Below are positions 1 to 7,458 of a DNA stretch of 46,877 bases, one piece after another; position 1 is the stretch's first letter, and each line of letters opens with the position of its first letter. The notes below the pieces were generated by a model, which saw nothing but the letters and a program-made list of their open reading frames with translations, did no database searches and had not been told where the DNA came from. A program made the translations under genes and the position numbers. The stretch is from Acidobacteriota bacterium (lineage in GTDB: Bacteria > Acidobacteriota > Thermoanaerobaculia > Multivoradales > Multivoraceae), in NCBI GenBank assembly GCA_003388555.1, contig QQVD01000051.1, forward strand, positions 1-46,877, in the 5' to 3' direction.

Positions 1-51
1 ATCCCGCTGCAGGTCGGCGGCTAGCCGCGGCCGCTGGAACGAGTCGAGCCG

Positions 52-708
52 GTGGAGGACCTGCCGCTCGACGTGGCGCTGCTGCTCGACTCGTCGAGCT
101 CGATGGGGCGGCGGGTCCGTGCCGTGTCGGCGGGCGCCGCCGGGTTCTTCGACGACGTGTTGCGCCCCGGCGACCGCGCGGCGCTGCTGTCGTTCAGCGA
201 CGACCTCGTGCTGCGGGTGCCGTGGAGCGGACACCAGGAGGTCGCCCAGCTGCGCGCCGGCGCCGGCTCGCTACGCAGCCACGGCACCACCAGGCTCTAC
301 GACAGCATCGTCTACGGCCTGGCGTCGTTCACCAGCGGCGGCGGCAGGCGCGCCCTGGTGGTGCTCAGCGACGGCGCCGACACCGAATCGGATCACGGTC
401 TCGAGCAGGTGCTCGACGCGGCGCGGCGCGGCGGCGTGGCGATCTTCCCGGTCGCGCTCGGCGAGTTCGGCACGTTGCCGACGGCGGAGCTGCGCCGCCT
501 CGCCGAAGAGAGCGGTGGCGCCTTCTTCGACGCCAGCGTCGACGGCGACCTGGGGCAGATCTTCGCGCGCATCGAGCGGCTGCTGCGCACCCAGTACCGG
601 CTCACCTTCCGGGCCGATCCCGAGGGGCCGCTGCGCCTGGCGCCGGTGACGGTGCGCATCGACCGGCCCGGGGTCACGGTGCGCACCGTGGTGGCGCCCC
701 GCGGCTGA
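52..708 (+). CDS. vWA domain protein, 3' part (VWFA-related acidobacterial type)
   Basis: A von Willebrand factor A domain with a MIDAS metal site: DSSSS at residues 13-17, a Thr in the GTTRLYD stretch and an Asp in LSDGADTES. The C-terminal part (RTQYRLTFRADP) matches the layout of the VWFA-related proteins common in Acidobacteriota, which are thought to act outside the cytoplasm in protein-protein interaction. Those proteins usually have a signal peptide and about 80-100 more residues before the MIDAS. Here the frame upstream is interrupted by TAG at 22-24, yet codons 25-51 (PRPLERVEPV) look like genuine family sequence. The GTG at 52 is therefore probably not the true start. The gene is either cut by the window edge with a nonsense or frameshift change, or truncated. 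Confidence 0.75.
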   Translation: MEDLPLDVALLLDSSSSMGRRVRAVSAGAAGFFDDVLRPGDRAALLSFSDDLVLRVPWSGHQEVAQLRAGAGSLRSHGTTRLYDSIVYGLASFTSGGGRRALVVLSDGADTESDHGLEQVLDAARRGGVAIFPVALGEFGTLPTAELRRLAEESGGAFFDASVDGDLGQIFARIERLLRTQYRLTFRADPEGPLRLAPVTVRIDRPGVTVRTVVAPRG

Positions 709-731
709 GCCTCCGGGCCGCGGCGACTCGC

Positions 732-737
732 TACACT
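732..737 (+). promoter_or_regulatory. Putative -10 element (TACACT) for the SDR gene
   Basis: TACACT lies 78 bp before the ATG at 815, in the short gap after the vWA stop. It fits the TAnnCT hexamers seen before other genes of this window. No clear -35 box is visible. The predicted leader of about 70 nt would carry the GGAGGGAG ribosome-binding site at 802-809. Confidence 0.35.
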
Positions 738-814
738 CGACCGCTCCCGTCGGCCCCGTGTGAGCGCGCGAGCGCGGCGGGTGGGACACGACAACGTGGT
801 TGGAGGGAGCCGTC

Positions 815-1573
815 ATGGATCTGGGAATCGCAGGCAAGTGCGCGGCGGTGGCCGCGTCGTCCACCGGCCTCGGCTACGGCTGCGCCGCGGCGCTGCTCGC
901 CGAAGGCGTCTCGGTGGCGATCTGCAGCCGCTCGCGGGAGCGGATCGACGCGGCGGTGGAGAAGCTCACGCCGAACGCTCCTTCAGGAGCTCGCGTGGTC
1001 GGCATCGAGGCCGACGTCTCGAGCGAGCAGGGCGCGCACTCGTTCGTGCGCCAGGCCATCGAAGCGCTCGGCCAGGTCGACATCCTGGTCGCCAACGCCG
1101 GCGGACCTCCTCCCGGCTCGCCCTCGGAGACCGCGCTCGACGCCTACCGCGCGGCGCTCGATCTCAACCTGCTCTCGACCATCGCCATGGCCCAGGCTGC
1201 CGTCGGCGGCATGCGCGAGCGCGGCTGGGGCCGCATCGTGGCGATCACCTCGGTCGGCGCCCGCCAGCCGATCGGCTACCTCGCCGCGTCGTCGGTGGCG
1301 CGCGCCGGCGTCACCAGCTTCGTCAAGACGCTCGCCACCGAGGTCGCCGCCGACGGCGTCACCGTGAACTCGGCCCAGCCCGGCCTGCACGCCACCGACC
1401 GCGTCACCCAGCTCGGCAGCGCCGACCGCATGGCGCAGTCGGTGCCGGCGAAGAAGCTCGGCAGCGCCGAGGACTTCGGCAGGGCCGTCGCCTTCCTCTG
1501 CTCCCAGCCCGCGCAGTTCATCACGGGGACCAGCCTGCTGCTGGATGGAGGGCAGTACCCGGGGTTGGTGTAG
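815..1573 (+). CDS. SDR family oxidoreductase with atypical active site
   Basis: A 252-aa short-chain dehydrogenase/reductase-fold protein. The start is ATG 815, with GGAGGGAG 5 nt upstream. The nucleotide-binding region is a variant Gly-rich loop (SSTGLGYG, residues 15-22) and the ANAGG motif is near residues 93-97. Ser146 (ITS) occupies the catalytic Ser position, but the usual YxxxK is replaced by SxxxR (Ser159-Arg163) in QPIGYLAASSVARAG. A subset of FabG-like SDRs with S-N-x-x-R at this place is known, so oxidoreductase activity is uncertain and the substrate unknown. A Tyr155 four residues earlier might substitute. The last 17 codons plus stop are duplicated downstream (153-bp repeat). 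Confidence 0.8.
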   Translation: MDLGIAGKCAAVAASSTGLGYGCAAALLAEGVSVAICSRSRERIDAAVEKLTPNAPSGARVVGIEADVSSEQGAHSFVRQAIEALGQVDILVANAGGPPPGSPSETALDAYRAALDLNLLSTIAMAQAAVGGMRERGWGRIVAITSVGARQPIGYLAASSVARAGVTSFVKTLATEVAADGVTVNSAQPGLHATDRVTQLGSADRMAQSVPAKKLGSAEDFGRAVAFLCSQPAQFITGTSLLLDGGQYPGLV

Positions 1574-1635
1574 CAGCGGCGGCCTTTCTCCGAGCGGCGC
1601 TGCCGGAGGCCGCCTGCCGCTCGTGGACAGCATCG

Positions 1636-1672
1636 GACCGGCTTCGTGGTAGGAGACCACGAAGAGCCGGTC
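1636..1672 (+). terminator. Hairpin in repeat unit A
   Basis: GACCGGCTTCGTGGT pairs with ACCACGAAGAGCCGGTC across an AGGAG loop; the stem is broken only by a 2-nt AG bulge. There is no U tract, so it could be a transcript-end or processing hairpin rather than a classical intrinsic terminator. A weaker stem (GGCGGCC...CTCCG / CGGAGGCCGCC) lies at 1578-1614. Confidence 0.5.
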
Positions 1673-1788
1673 ATCACGGGGACCAGCCTGCTGCTGGACG
1701 GAGGGCAGTACCCGGGGTTGGTGTAGCTGCGGCGGCCTTTCTCCGAGCGGCGCTGCCGGAGGCCGCCTGCCGCTCGTGGACAGCATCG

Positions 1789-1825
1789 GACCGGCTTCGT
1801 GGTAGGAGACCACGAAGAGCCGGTC
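1789..1825 (+). terminator. Hairpin in repeat unit B (second copy)
   Basis: Identical copy of the 1636-1672 hairpin carried by the duplicated unit. It lies between the plus-strand SDR gene and the convergent minus-strand Gfo/Idh/MocA gene. Confidence 0.45.
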
Positions 1826-1920
1826 GTCACGGGTACGAGTCTGGGTTCGTGGCGGAGTGTTCTCGGAGGTCCCGAGTTGACGGTGAGGCGAGCCGGATGA
1901 CTGGGAAACCCCCACCTCGA

Positions 1921-1942
1921 TCCTCCCCCTGAAGGGGGAGGA
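1921..1942. terminator. Perfect 9-bp palindrome with TGAA loop
   Basis: TCCTCCCCC, loop TGAA, then GGGGGAGGA. A symmetric GC-rich stem between convergent genes, possibly a bidirectional terminator. It resembles short dispersed palindromes seen in many bacterial genomes. Confidence 0.5.
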
Positions 1943-1990
1943 GGTTCGCGGCGTGACACGCGACTGTCGGTCGCGTTCCGAGTTCCGTCG

Positions 1991-2008
1991 TTCCCGCGAA
2001 GGCGGGAA
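1991..2008. repeat. REP-like palindrome (TTCCCGC / GCGGGAA)
   Basis: TTCCCGC, loop GAAG, GCGGGAA, embedded in the context CGT-CG-...-AATCCACG. This resembles a small palindromic repeat that recurs in many bacterial genomes. I found only this copy in the window. A further small stem (CGCGAC/GTCGCG, 1959-1975) lies just before it, so the whole 1574-2059 gap is hairpin-rich and gene-free. Confidence 0.45.
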
Positions 2009-2059
2009 TCCACGCGTCGCGGTCAGCGGGACTGTCTGTTTCTGCGACGAGCTCGGTCC

Positions 2060-3412
2060 TCAGACCACCGGCTCCCAGCCCGGCTCGTACTCGCGGCCCC
2101 ACAGGGACATCGCCTCGTCGTCACCGAGCACGCGGCCGCTGGCGGGGTCGGTGCGCAGGGCGCGGCCGGTCTTCCAGGCGATGTTGGCGAGCTGGCAGAG
2201 CAGCACGCTCTTGTGTCCCTCGTCGATCGGCGAGGGAGTGGCGGCGCCGCCGCGCACGGCGGCGAGGAAGCGCTCCACGTGCACGCCGTCGAGCGAGGCG
2301 TTGGGGCTCATGGTGTTGGTCGGGTCGGCGATGCCGGCGTCCTCCTCGCCGACCTGCTCGATCAGGGTCTGCTCCTGGTCGTTGGCCCAGGCGGTGTAGC
2401 CGTTGCCGACCTGCAGCACGGTGCCTTCGGTGCCGTGGATCATCACGCCCCGTCCCCAGCCCTCGACCGGCGTGTTGTTGCACGAGCGCCCCTCCCAGGT
2501 GCAGGCCAGGCCGCCCTCGAACTCGAAGCTCGCCACCATGGTGTCGGGGAACTCCCAGTCGTCGTCGAAGTGGTAGCGGCCGCCGCTCGCCGTCACCCGG
2601 GTGGGGTAGTCGGCGCCGAGCGCCCAGCGCATGACGTCGATCTCGTGGGTGCCGTTGTTGAGCGCCTCGCCGGTGCCCCAGCGCTCGAACCAGTGCCAGT
2701 TGTAGGGGTGCACGTTGTCGCGGTAGGTGGTGCGTGGCGCCGGCCCCTGCCAGAGCTCCCAGTCGAGGTGCTCGGGTACCGCCGCGGCCTGGCCGCGGCC
2801 GATGCTGCCGCGGTTGTTGGCGTACCAGCCTTTGGCGAAGTAGACCCGGCCGATCATCCCCTCGCGCAGCCGCCGTATGCAGCGCACGACGCCGGGCCAG
2901 GAGCGACGCTGGTTGCCCATGTGCACCACGACGCGCGGATGCCTGCGCTGCGCCTCGACCAGCAGCTCGCCCTCGCGCGGATTGTGGCTGCACGGCTTCT
3001 CCAGGTAGACGTGCTTGCCGGCGGCGAGCGCCATCAGAGTCACCGGTGCGTGCCAGTGGTCGGGCGCCGCGACCACCAGTGCGTCGACGTCGGGGTCCTC
3101 GAGCACCCGCCGCACGTCGGCCTCGGTTGCCGGGGCGAAGCCCTGCGCCGCGGCGACGACGTCCTGGGCCTTGGCGAGATAGGTGCTGTCGACGTCGCAG
3201 ACCGTCTTGACCTCGGTGTTCTGGAGCTTGGCGAACTCGTGGGCCATGCCGAGGCCGCGGCTGCGCACGCCCATGACGGCGACGACCACCTTGTCGTTGG
3301 CTGAGCCCTGGGCCCAGCCCCGGCTGCCTTGCAGGCCGAGGCCGAGGGCGGCGCCGGCGGCGGCGCCGTTGCCGAGGAAGCGGCGGCGGGTCCATTCGAG
3401 GGGTCCTGTCAT
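2060..3412 (-). CDS. Tat-exported Gfo/Idh/MocA family oxidoreductase
   Basis: A 450-aa protein with a twin-arginine signal (TRRRFLGNGAAAGAALGLG, residues 8-26), then an NAD(P)-binding Rossmann region (VAVMGVRSRGLG) and the family's EKP motif (KHVYLEKPCSHN). The C-terminal domain has GTHEIDVMRWALG, where the catalytic His/Asp of this family usually sits. These proteins oxidise or reduce sugars or cyclitols with a bound nicotinamide; Tat export implies a folded, cofactor-loaded periplasmic enzyme. Its ATG overlaps the stop of the upstream DUF1080 gene (ATGA), so the two are probably translated together. The substrate cannot be read from sequence; a 3-keto-glycoside pathway is inferred from the partner. 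Confidence 0.9.
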   Translation of the reverse strand: MTGPLEWTRRRFLGNGAAAGAALGLGLQGSRGWAQGSANDKVVVAVMGVRSRGLGMAHEFAKLQNTEVKTVCDVDSTYLAKAQDVVAAAQGFAPATEADVRRVLEDPDVDALVVAAPDHWHAPVTLMALAAGKHVYLEKPCSHNPREGELLVEAQRRHPRVVVHMGNQRRSWPGVVRCIRRLREGMIGRVYFAKGWYANNRGSIGRGQAAAVPEHLDWELWQGPAPRTTYRDNVHPYNWHWFERWGTGEALNNGTHEIDVMRWALGADYPTRVTASGGRYHFDDDWEFPDTMVASFEFEGGLACTWEGRSCNNTPVEGWGRGVMIHGTEGTVLQVGNGYTAWANDQEQTLIEQVGEEDAGIADPTNTMSPNASLDGVHVERFLAAVRGGAATPSPIDEGHKSVLLCQLANIAWKTGRALRTDPASGRVLGDDEAMSLWGREYEPGWEPVV

Positions 3413-4884
3413 GGCGAGTCCTCCGTGGTCGCGTCGGCCGTCGCCGCTGGAGCGAGGGCGCCGAGCTCACGCACCTTGATCGATCGGAAGGAGACCGCGT
3501 CGCCGTGGTCCTGCAGCAGCAGGTGGCCCGAGGTCCACAGCCCGAAGCCCTCCCAGTCGCGGTACTTGCTGCGCTGCACCAGCTGCAGGAACTCGGCCGA
3601 TCCGAGCGTGTACTCGAGGACCTTCTGGTGGTTCAGCCAGTGCTCGACGCTCCGGTCGGGGCGCACCACGAGGCGGGCGTGGTTCCACTCGCCGGGCGGA
3701 CGCACGAAGCGCGGCTGTTTGTCGGCGGGGATCAGATCGTAGAGCGAAGCCAGGGTGCGGTTGCCGTCCCGGCCCTGGGTGGCGTCGGGATGACGCTCGT
3801 CGTCGAGCAGCTGGTACTCGACGCCGATCGCCGAGCCGGTGCTCGCGTAGTCCTCGGTGACGAAGTACTTGATGCCGCTGTTGGCTCCCTGCGAGAGCCG
3901 GAACTCGAGCTGCAGCTCGAAGGCACCGTACTCGTCCTCGGTGACGATGTCGCCGCCGCCGGCCGCCTCGCCGCCGGTCGTGGCGAGCACCGACAGCTCG
4001 CCGCCCGCGACCTGCCAGCCGGCCTCGGGGAACTCCTCGGCATGGGCGCCGCGCCATCCCGCCGCGCTCTCACCGTCGAAGAGCCTGGTCCATCCTCGGC
4101 GGGCCTCCGCCTCGGCGAGGTCGTTGACCCGGGTGTTGACGACGTAGGGCACCGCGTCGTCCGGGGCGGGGCGCGGGTCGAGACCGAGGCGGAGGTTGCG
4201 CCAGCGCACCTCGGTGCCGTGCAGCTCGCTCGGCGCGGCGTGCACCTGCAGCGCGACGAAGCCCTCGCCGCTGGCGTCGTCGATCAGGTGGGCCACCGCC
4301 TCACCGTTGAGCCAGGTGCGGATCTCGTCGCCGAGGGCCACGATGCGCATCCGGTTCCACTCTCCGGGGCGGTAGAGCGTGCGCGCGTCGGGATTGAGGG
4401 TCACCGGGTAGAGCCAGCCGCGCCGCGCCTCGTCGTAGATACCGGCGGTCCAGCCGCGCGGCGACGGATCGATCTCGGCCTGGTAGCCGTAGACGACCTG
4501 GTCGCCGGCGCCGCCGCCTTCCGGGCTGCGCACCGCGCTGCGCAGCTGCACGCCCGAGTTGAGCTCGCCGTCGACCCTGAACTCGAGCTCGAGCACGAAG
4601 TCGCCCCAGGTCTGCTGGCTGGCGAGGAACGTGTTGCGCTCCGGATCGCGCGCCGTGCCGACGATCTCGCGTCCTCCCGGTCCCGGCTCGATGCGGAAGT
4701 CGGCGGAGCCGCCGAGCACCCGCCAGCCGTCGAGCTCCGCGGACTCTGGCATCAGGTCGATCCACTGCTGCTCCGCCTGCGCGTCGGCTTCGCCGAGGTC
4801 GATCTCTCCCTCGACCAGGCGACGATCGCAGCCGGACATGGCGACGATGGCGGACAGCGCGAGCAGCACGGAGAACGGTCGCAT
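3409..4884 (-). CDS. Lipoprotein with two DUF1080 (3-keto-disaccharide hydrolase) domains
   Basis: A 491-aa protein with a lipoprotein signal ending AMSGC (Cys19). Two concanavalin-like DUF1080 domains follow: the first at about residues 35-225 (SAELDGWRVLGG ... LELEFRVDGELNSGVQLR), the second at about 255-475 (WTRLFDGESAAGWRG ... LQLEFRLSQGANSGIKYF). DUF1080 (PF06439) members cleave 3-keto-glycosides made by an oxidoreductase partner, which fits the overlapping downstream Gfo/Idh/MocA gene. The start at 4884 was chosen because it begins the signal peptide; sequence further upstream is promoter DNA. A double domain in one chain is notable. Confidence 0.88.
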   Translation of the reverse strand: MRPFSVLLALSAIVAMSGCDRRLVEGEIDLGEADAQAEQQWIDLMPESAELDGWRVLGGSADFRIEPGPGGREIVGTARDPERNTFLASQQTWGDFVLELEFRVDGELNSGVQLRSAVRSPEGGGAGDQVVYGYQAEIDPSPRGWTAGIYDEARRGWLYPVTLNPDARTLYRPGEWNRMRIVALGDEIRTWLNGEAVAHLIDDASGEGFVALQVHAAPSELHGTEVRWRNLRLGLDPRPAPDDAVPYVVNTRVNDLAEAEARRGWTRLFDGESAAGWRGAHAEEFPEAGWQVAGGELSVLATTGGEAAGGGDIVTEDEYGAFELQLEFRLSQGANSGIKYFVTEDYASTGSAIGVEYQLLDDERHPDATQGRDGNRTLASLYDLIPADKQPRFVRPPGEWNHARLVVRPDRSVEHWLNHQKVLEYTLGSAEFLQLVQRSKYRDWEGFGLWTSGHLLLQDHGDAVSFRSIKVRELGALAPAATADATTEDSP

Positions 4885-4938
4885 CGAGGACCTCGAGCTC
4901 GAGAGTGGAGGGTCGGGGGATGTCTGAGGGGAAGGCCG

Positions 4939-4944
4939 ATTGTA
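4939..4944 (-). promoter_or_regulatory. Putative -10 (TACAAT) for the DUF1080-Gfo operon
   Basis: Reading the minus strand, TACAAT lies about 55 bp before the ATG at 4884. It sits in the 166-bp gap shared with the divergent gene at 5051, which has its own candidate -10 (TATCCT at 5003-5008). The two units may be co-regulated from this gap. Confidence 0.4.
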
Positions 4945-5050
4945 GCGACGGGGGGGGCTGACCCAGCGGGCCGAGAGCAAGGGCCTGCCGATAGTCTCCT
5001 CGTATCCTCTCCAACCCCGACCCGTCGAACGCATCGAACGGAGGCTCGGC

Positions 5051-6463
5051 ATGCGTAAGCCGTCTGCTCCTCGGCCGTCCGCCCATCCCCTCTCGCGCCG
5101 CGTCGTGCTCGGCGGCGCGGCAGCGACCGCGGTGACCACGCTCGCCCTGCCGCGACGGCTGGCGGCCCGGCCGCGCCAACCAGGCGCGGGACCGAAGCGG
5201 CGCATCGCACTCGTCGGCACCGGCATCCGCGGCGTGTCGCTGTGGGGCAGGACGCTGCGCGAGGAGTACGGCGACGTGGTGGAGTTCGTCGGCCTGTGCG
5301 ACCTCAACGAGGGGCGGCTGCGACTCGCCAGCGAGTACATCGGTACCGACTGCCCGACCTATCCCCACGTCGACCGACTGCTCGACCCGGAGAGCGGCGC
5401 GCGGCCCGAGGTGGTGATCGTCACCACGATCGACGACACCCACGACGAGATCATCGTCAAGGCGCTCGCCGCCGGCTGCGACGTGATCACCGAGAAGCCG
5501 CTGACCACCGACGAGGCGAAGTGCCAGCGCATCCTCGACGCCTGGCAGGGCTCCGGCCGCAGCCTCGTGGTGACGTTCAACTACCGCTACTCGCCGCACC
5601 GTCAGGTGATGAAGCAGTACCTCCAGGACGGCCGCATCGGCGAGCTGACCTCGGTCGACTTCCACTGGTATCTCGACGTCTACCACGGCGCCGCCTACTT
5701 CCGTCGCTGGCACGGCAAGGAGCGCCGCTCGGGCGGCCTCTACGTGCACAAGGCGTGTCACCACTTCGACCTGCTGAACTGGTGGATCGAGAGCGAGCCC
5801 GAGCAGGTGTTCGCGCACGCGGCGCAGGACTTCTACGGCAGCAACGGGCCGTTCCGCTCGACCCACTGCCGCCCCTGTCCCCACAAGGAGCGCTGCCAGT
5901 TCCACTGGGACATCACCGAGGACCAGGCGGCGATGCGCCTCTACGTCGAGAACGAGCGCTACGACGGCTACCTGCGCGACGGCTGCGTGTTCAGCGAGGA
6001 GAACGACATCTTCGACAAGATGTCGGCCGCCATCCGCTACCGCAACGGGGTGCAGGTGAGCTACTCGTGCACCACCTACTCGCCCTACGAGGGCTACCGC
6101 ATCGCCTTCAACGGCACCAGGGGTCGCATGGAGGCCTGGATCTTCGAGCGCCAGCCGTGGACGGCGCCCGACTACGACGAGATCCGCATCACCGACAACT
6201 TCGGCCAGACCGAGCTGATCCAGGTGCCACACGTCGCGGGCGGCCACGGCGGCGGCGACACCCGGATGCAGGACCGCATGTTCCGCGATCCAGGCGGCGC
6301 GGACCCGCTGCGCCAGGCGGCCGGGCTGCGCGACGGCGCCATGGCGGTGCTGATCGGCTTCGCGGCGCGGCGCTCGGCGAAGAGCGGCGAGCCGGTGCGG
6401 ATCGCGGACCTCTCCACGCTCGAGCCGCAGATCGAGCGTCCGGCGGCGGTGTTGCGGGGCTGA
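5051..6463 (+). CDS. Tat-exported Gfo/Idh/MocA family oxidoreductase with Cys cluster
   Basis: A 470-aa protein starting at ATG 5051, with CGGAGG about 6 nt upstream. Twin-arginine signal SRRVVLGGAAATAV (residues 15-28), Rossmann motif ALVGTGIRGVSLWG, EKP motif (DVITEKPLTTDE) and KACHHFDLLNWW in the catalytic domain. An unusual CRPCPHKERC stretch in the middle could bind a metal or form disulfides. It is divergent from the DUF1080/Gfo operon and probably acts in the same exported glycoside-oxidation pathway. Homologues in this family act on glycoside or cyclitol hydroxyls; the exact substrate is unknown. Confidence 0.88.
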   Translation: MRKPSAPRPSAHPLSRRVVLGGAAATAVTTLALPRRLAARPRQPGAGPKRRIALVGTGIRGVSLWGRTLREEYGDVVEFVGLCDLNEGRLRLASEYIGTDCPTYPHVDRLLDPESGARPEVVIVTTIDDTHDEIIVKALAAGCDVITEKPLTTDEAKCQRILDAWQGSGRSLVVTFNYRYSPHRQVMKQYLQDGRIGELTSVDFHWYLDVYHGAAYFRRWHGKERRSGGLYVHKACHHFDLLNWWIESEPEQVFAHAAQDFYGSNGPFRSTHCRPCPHKERCQFHWDITEDQAAMRLYVENERYDGYLRDGCVFSEENDIFDKMSAAIRYRNGVQVSYSCTTYSPYEGYRIAFNGTRGRMEAWIFERQPWTAPDYDEIRITDNFGQTELIQVPHVAGGHGGGDTRMQDRMFRDPGGADPLRQAAGLRDGAMAVLIGFAARRSAKSGEPVRIADLSTLEPQIERPAAVLRG

Positions 6464-6581
6464 GGGTGCTCTCCAGGTCGTCGGGGCTGGTGCCGGTTGG
6501 CACGCTCTGCGGCCGAGCTGCGTGGATGAGAGCGACGGATCCTCCGATCCGACGAGACCACCAGCTTCCTGAGGAGAGACC

Positions 6582-7433
6582 ATGCGAAGAACGACCGACA
6601 CAGCTGGCGCGGTCCGCGCCACTCTCTTGGCAGCATCGATCCTCCTACCCGCCTCTGCAGTAGCGAGCGCACCCACCGAGCCTCTCGAGATCGAGCTGCC
6701 CTTCGTCGTCGACGAGTGGATCGACGTCGGGCTGGGTGACGATGGTTGGTGGCTCCAACGCGCTTTGCTGAGCGAGGAAGAGCGAGCCGTCCACCAGCTC
6801 GAGGGGAGCCAGGAAGAGGCCCGGGGTTACATGGTCGAGATCGAGCACCTGATCGATCTGGACGAGCCTTGGCTGGGGGAGATCGAGATCGAGTGGCGCG
6901 ACGGAGATGGCAGGCGGATCGGATCGCAGACCTCCCGCGTGCTCCTCGATCCCGAGACACCGACCGAGTCCTTGCGAGTGTGGCTGCTGGGCGCCGACTA
7001 CGGATGGCTCCATACCGAAGGGCTGGTGCTGAGGATGCGAGCCGACGACGAGGTGCCGCGTCTGCTGGAGGGCGACTCCCTGCCTCTCGATTCCTCGTTC
7101 GAGGAGGCGTTGGCCACGCTCGATCCCCGCCTGTTCGGGGTGGAGGAGTGGCGCAACTTCGAGTGCGGTTTCGGCCTGCCGCCCCTGTGCCAGGAGTGCG
7201 TCGACAACGGACTGCAGTGTTACGAGGTCGACATCGCCGTCACCGGCAGTGGCAGCCTCGCCCAGCCCTACTGCTCGACCCCGGAGAGCGCCGCCGTCGA
7301 CGCCCTGTTCACCTGCCGGCGCTACGCCATCGGCGTCGGCTTCTTCTGCAGCAGGCCGGGCTACCGGCCGGCGGAGATTCGCCACAGCTGCGACTACCCG
7401 CACTCCCGGTACCCGTATCGCCCTGGCGACTGA
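6582..7433 (+). CDS. Secreted Cys-rich protein of unknown function
   Basis: A 283-aa protein with a signal peptide (residues 1 to about 30, ending ASAVASA). The start at ATG 6582 follows GAGGAGAG. The middle is acidic, with a predicted beta-rich segment. The C-terminal 90 residues hold eight cysteines (NFEC, PLCQEC, LQCYE, PYCST, FTCRR, FFCSR, HSCDY), which is suited to disulfide bonding outside the cytoplasm. I do not recognise a family. No neighbour on the same strand is close enough to be in an operon, so its role cannot be inferred. Confidence 0.7.
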   Translation: MRRTTDTAGAVRATLLAASILLPASAVASAPTEPLEIELPFVVDEWIDVGLGDDGWWLQRALLSEEERAVHQLEGSQEEARGYMVEIEHLIDLDEPWLGEIEIEWRDGDGRRIGSQTSRVLLDPETPTESLRVWLLGADYGWLHTEGLVLRMRADDEVPRLLEGDSLPLDSSFEEALATLDPRLFGVEEWRNFECGFGLPPLCQECVDNGLQCYEVDIAVTGSGSLAQPYCSTPESAAVDALFTCRRYAIGVGFFCSRPGYRPAEIRHSCDYPHSRYPYRPGD

Positions 7434-7458
7434 AGGGCCGTCGAGCGCTCGATGTGCT

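Larger units (their letters stand above)
1520..1825 (+). repeat. 153-bp tandem duplication covering the SDR 3' end (2 copies)
   Basis: Unit A is 1520-1672 and unit B is 1673-1825. I see two mismatches between them (GAT/GAC in the LLLDGG codon, and CAG/CTG just after the TAG stop). A degenerate third start follows at 1826-1845 (GTCACGGGTACGAGTCTG). Each unit holds the last 17 SDR codons plus TAG, then about 100 bp of non-coding DNA with two hairpins. The period is exactly 51 codons. Copy B has no start codon, so it is a silent remnant of the coding end. Confidence 0.95.

Noticed and set aside
1520-2008. CRISPR array or insertion-sequence remnant
   Set aside because: Only two long adjacent units without spacers; no transposase, cas gene or target-site duplication visible.
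4885-5340. 152-residue extension of the DUF1080 protein upstream of its signal peptide
   Set aside because: The lipobox signal must be N-terminal, and the extension overlaps the promoter and the divergent gene.
4301-6676. 791-codon minus-strand open frame across the divergent promoter
   Set aside because: Runs antisense to the Gfo/Idh/MocA gene, then out of frame over the DUF1080 gene; no recognisable domain.
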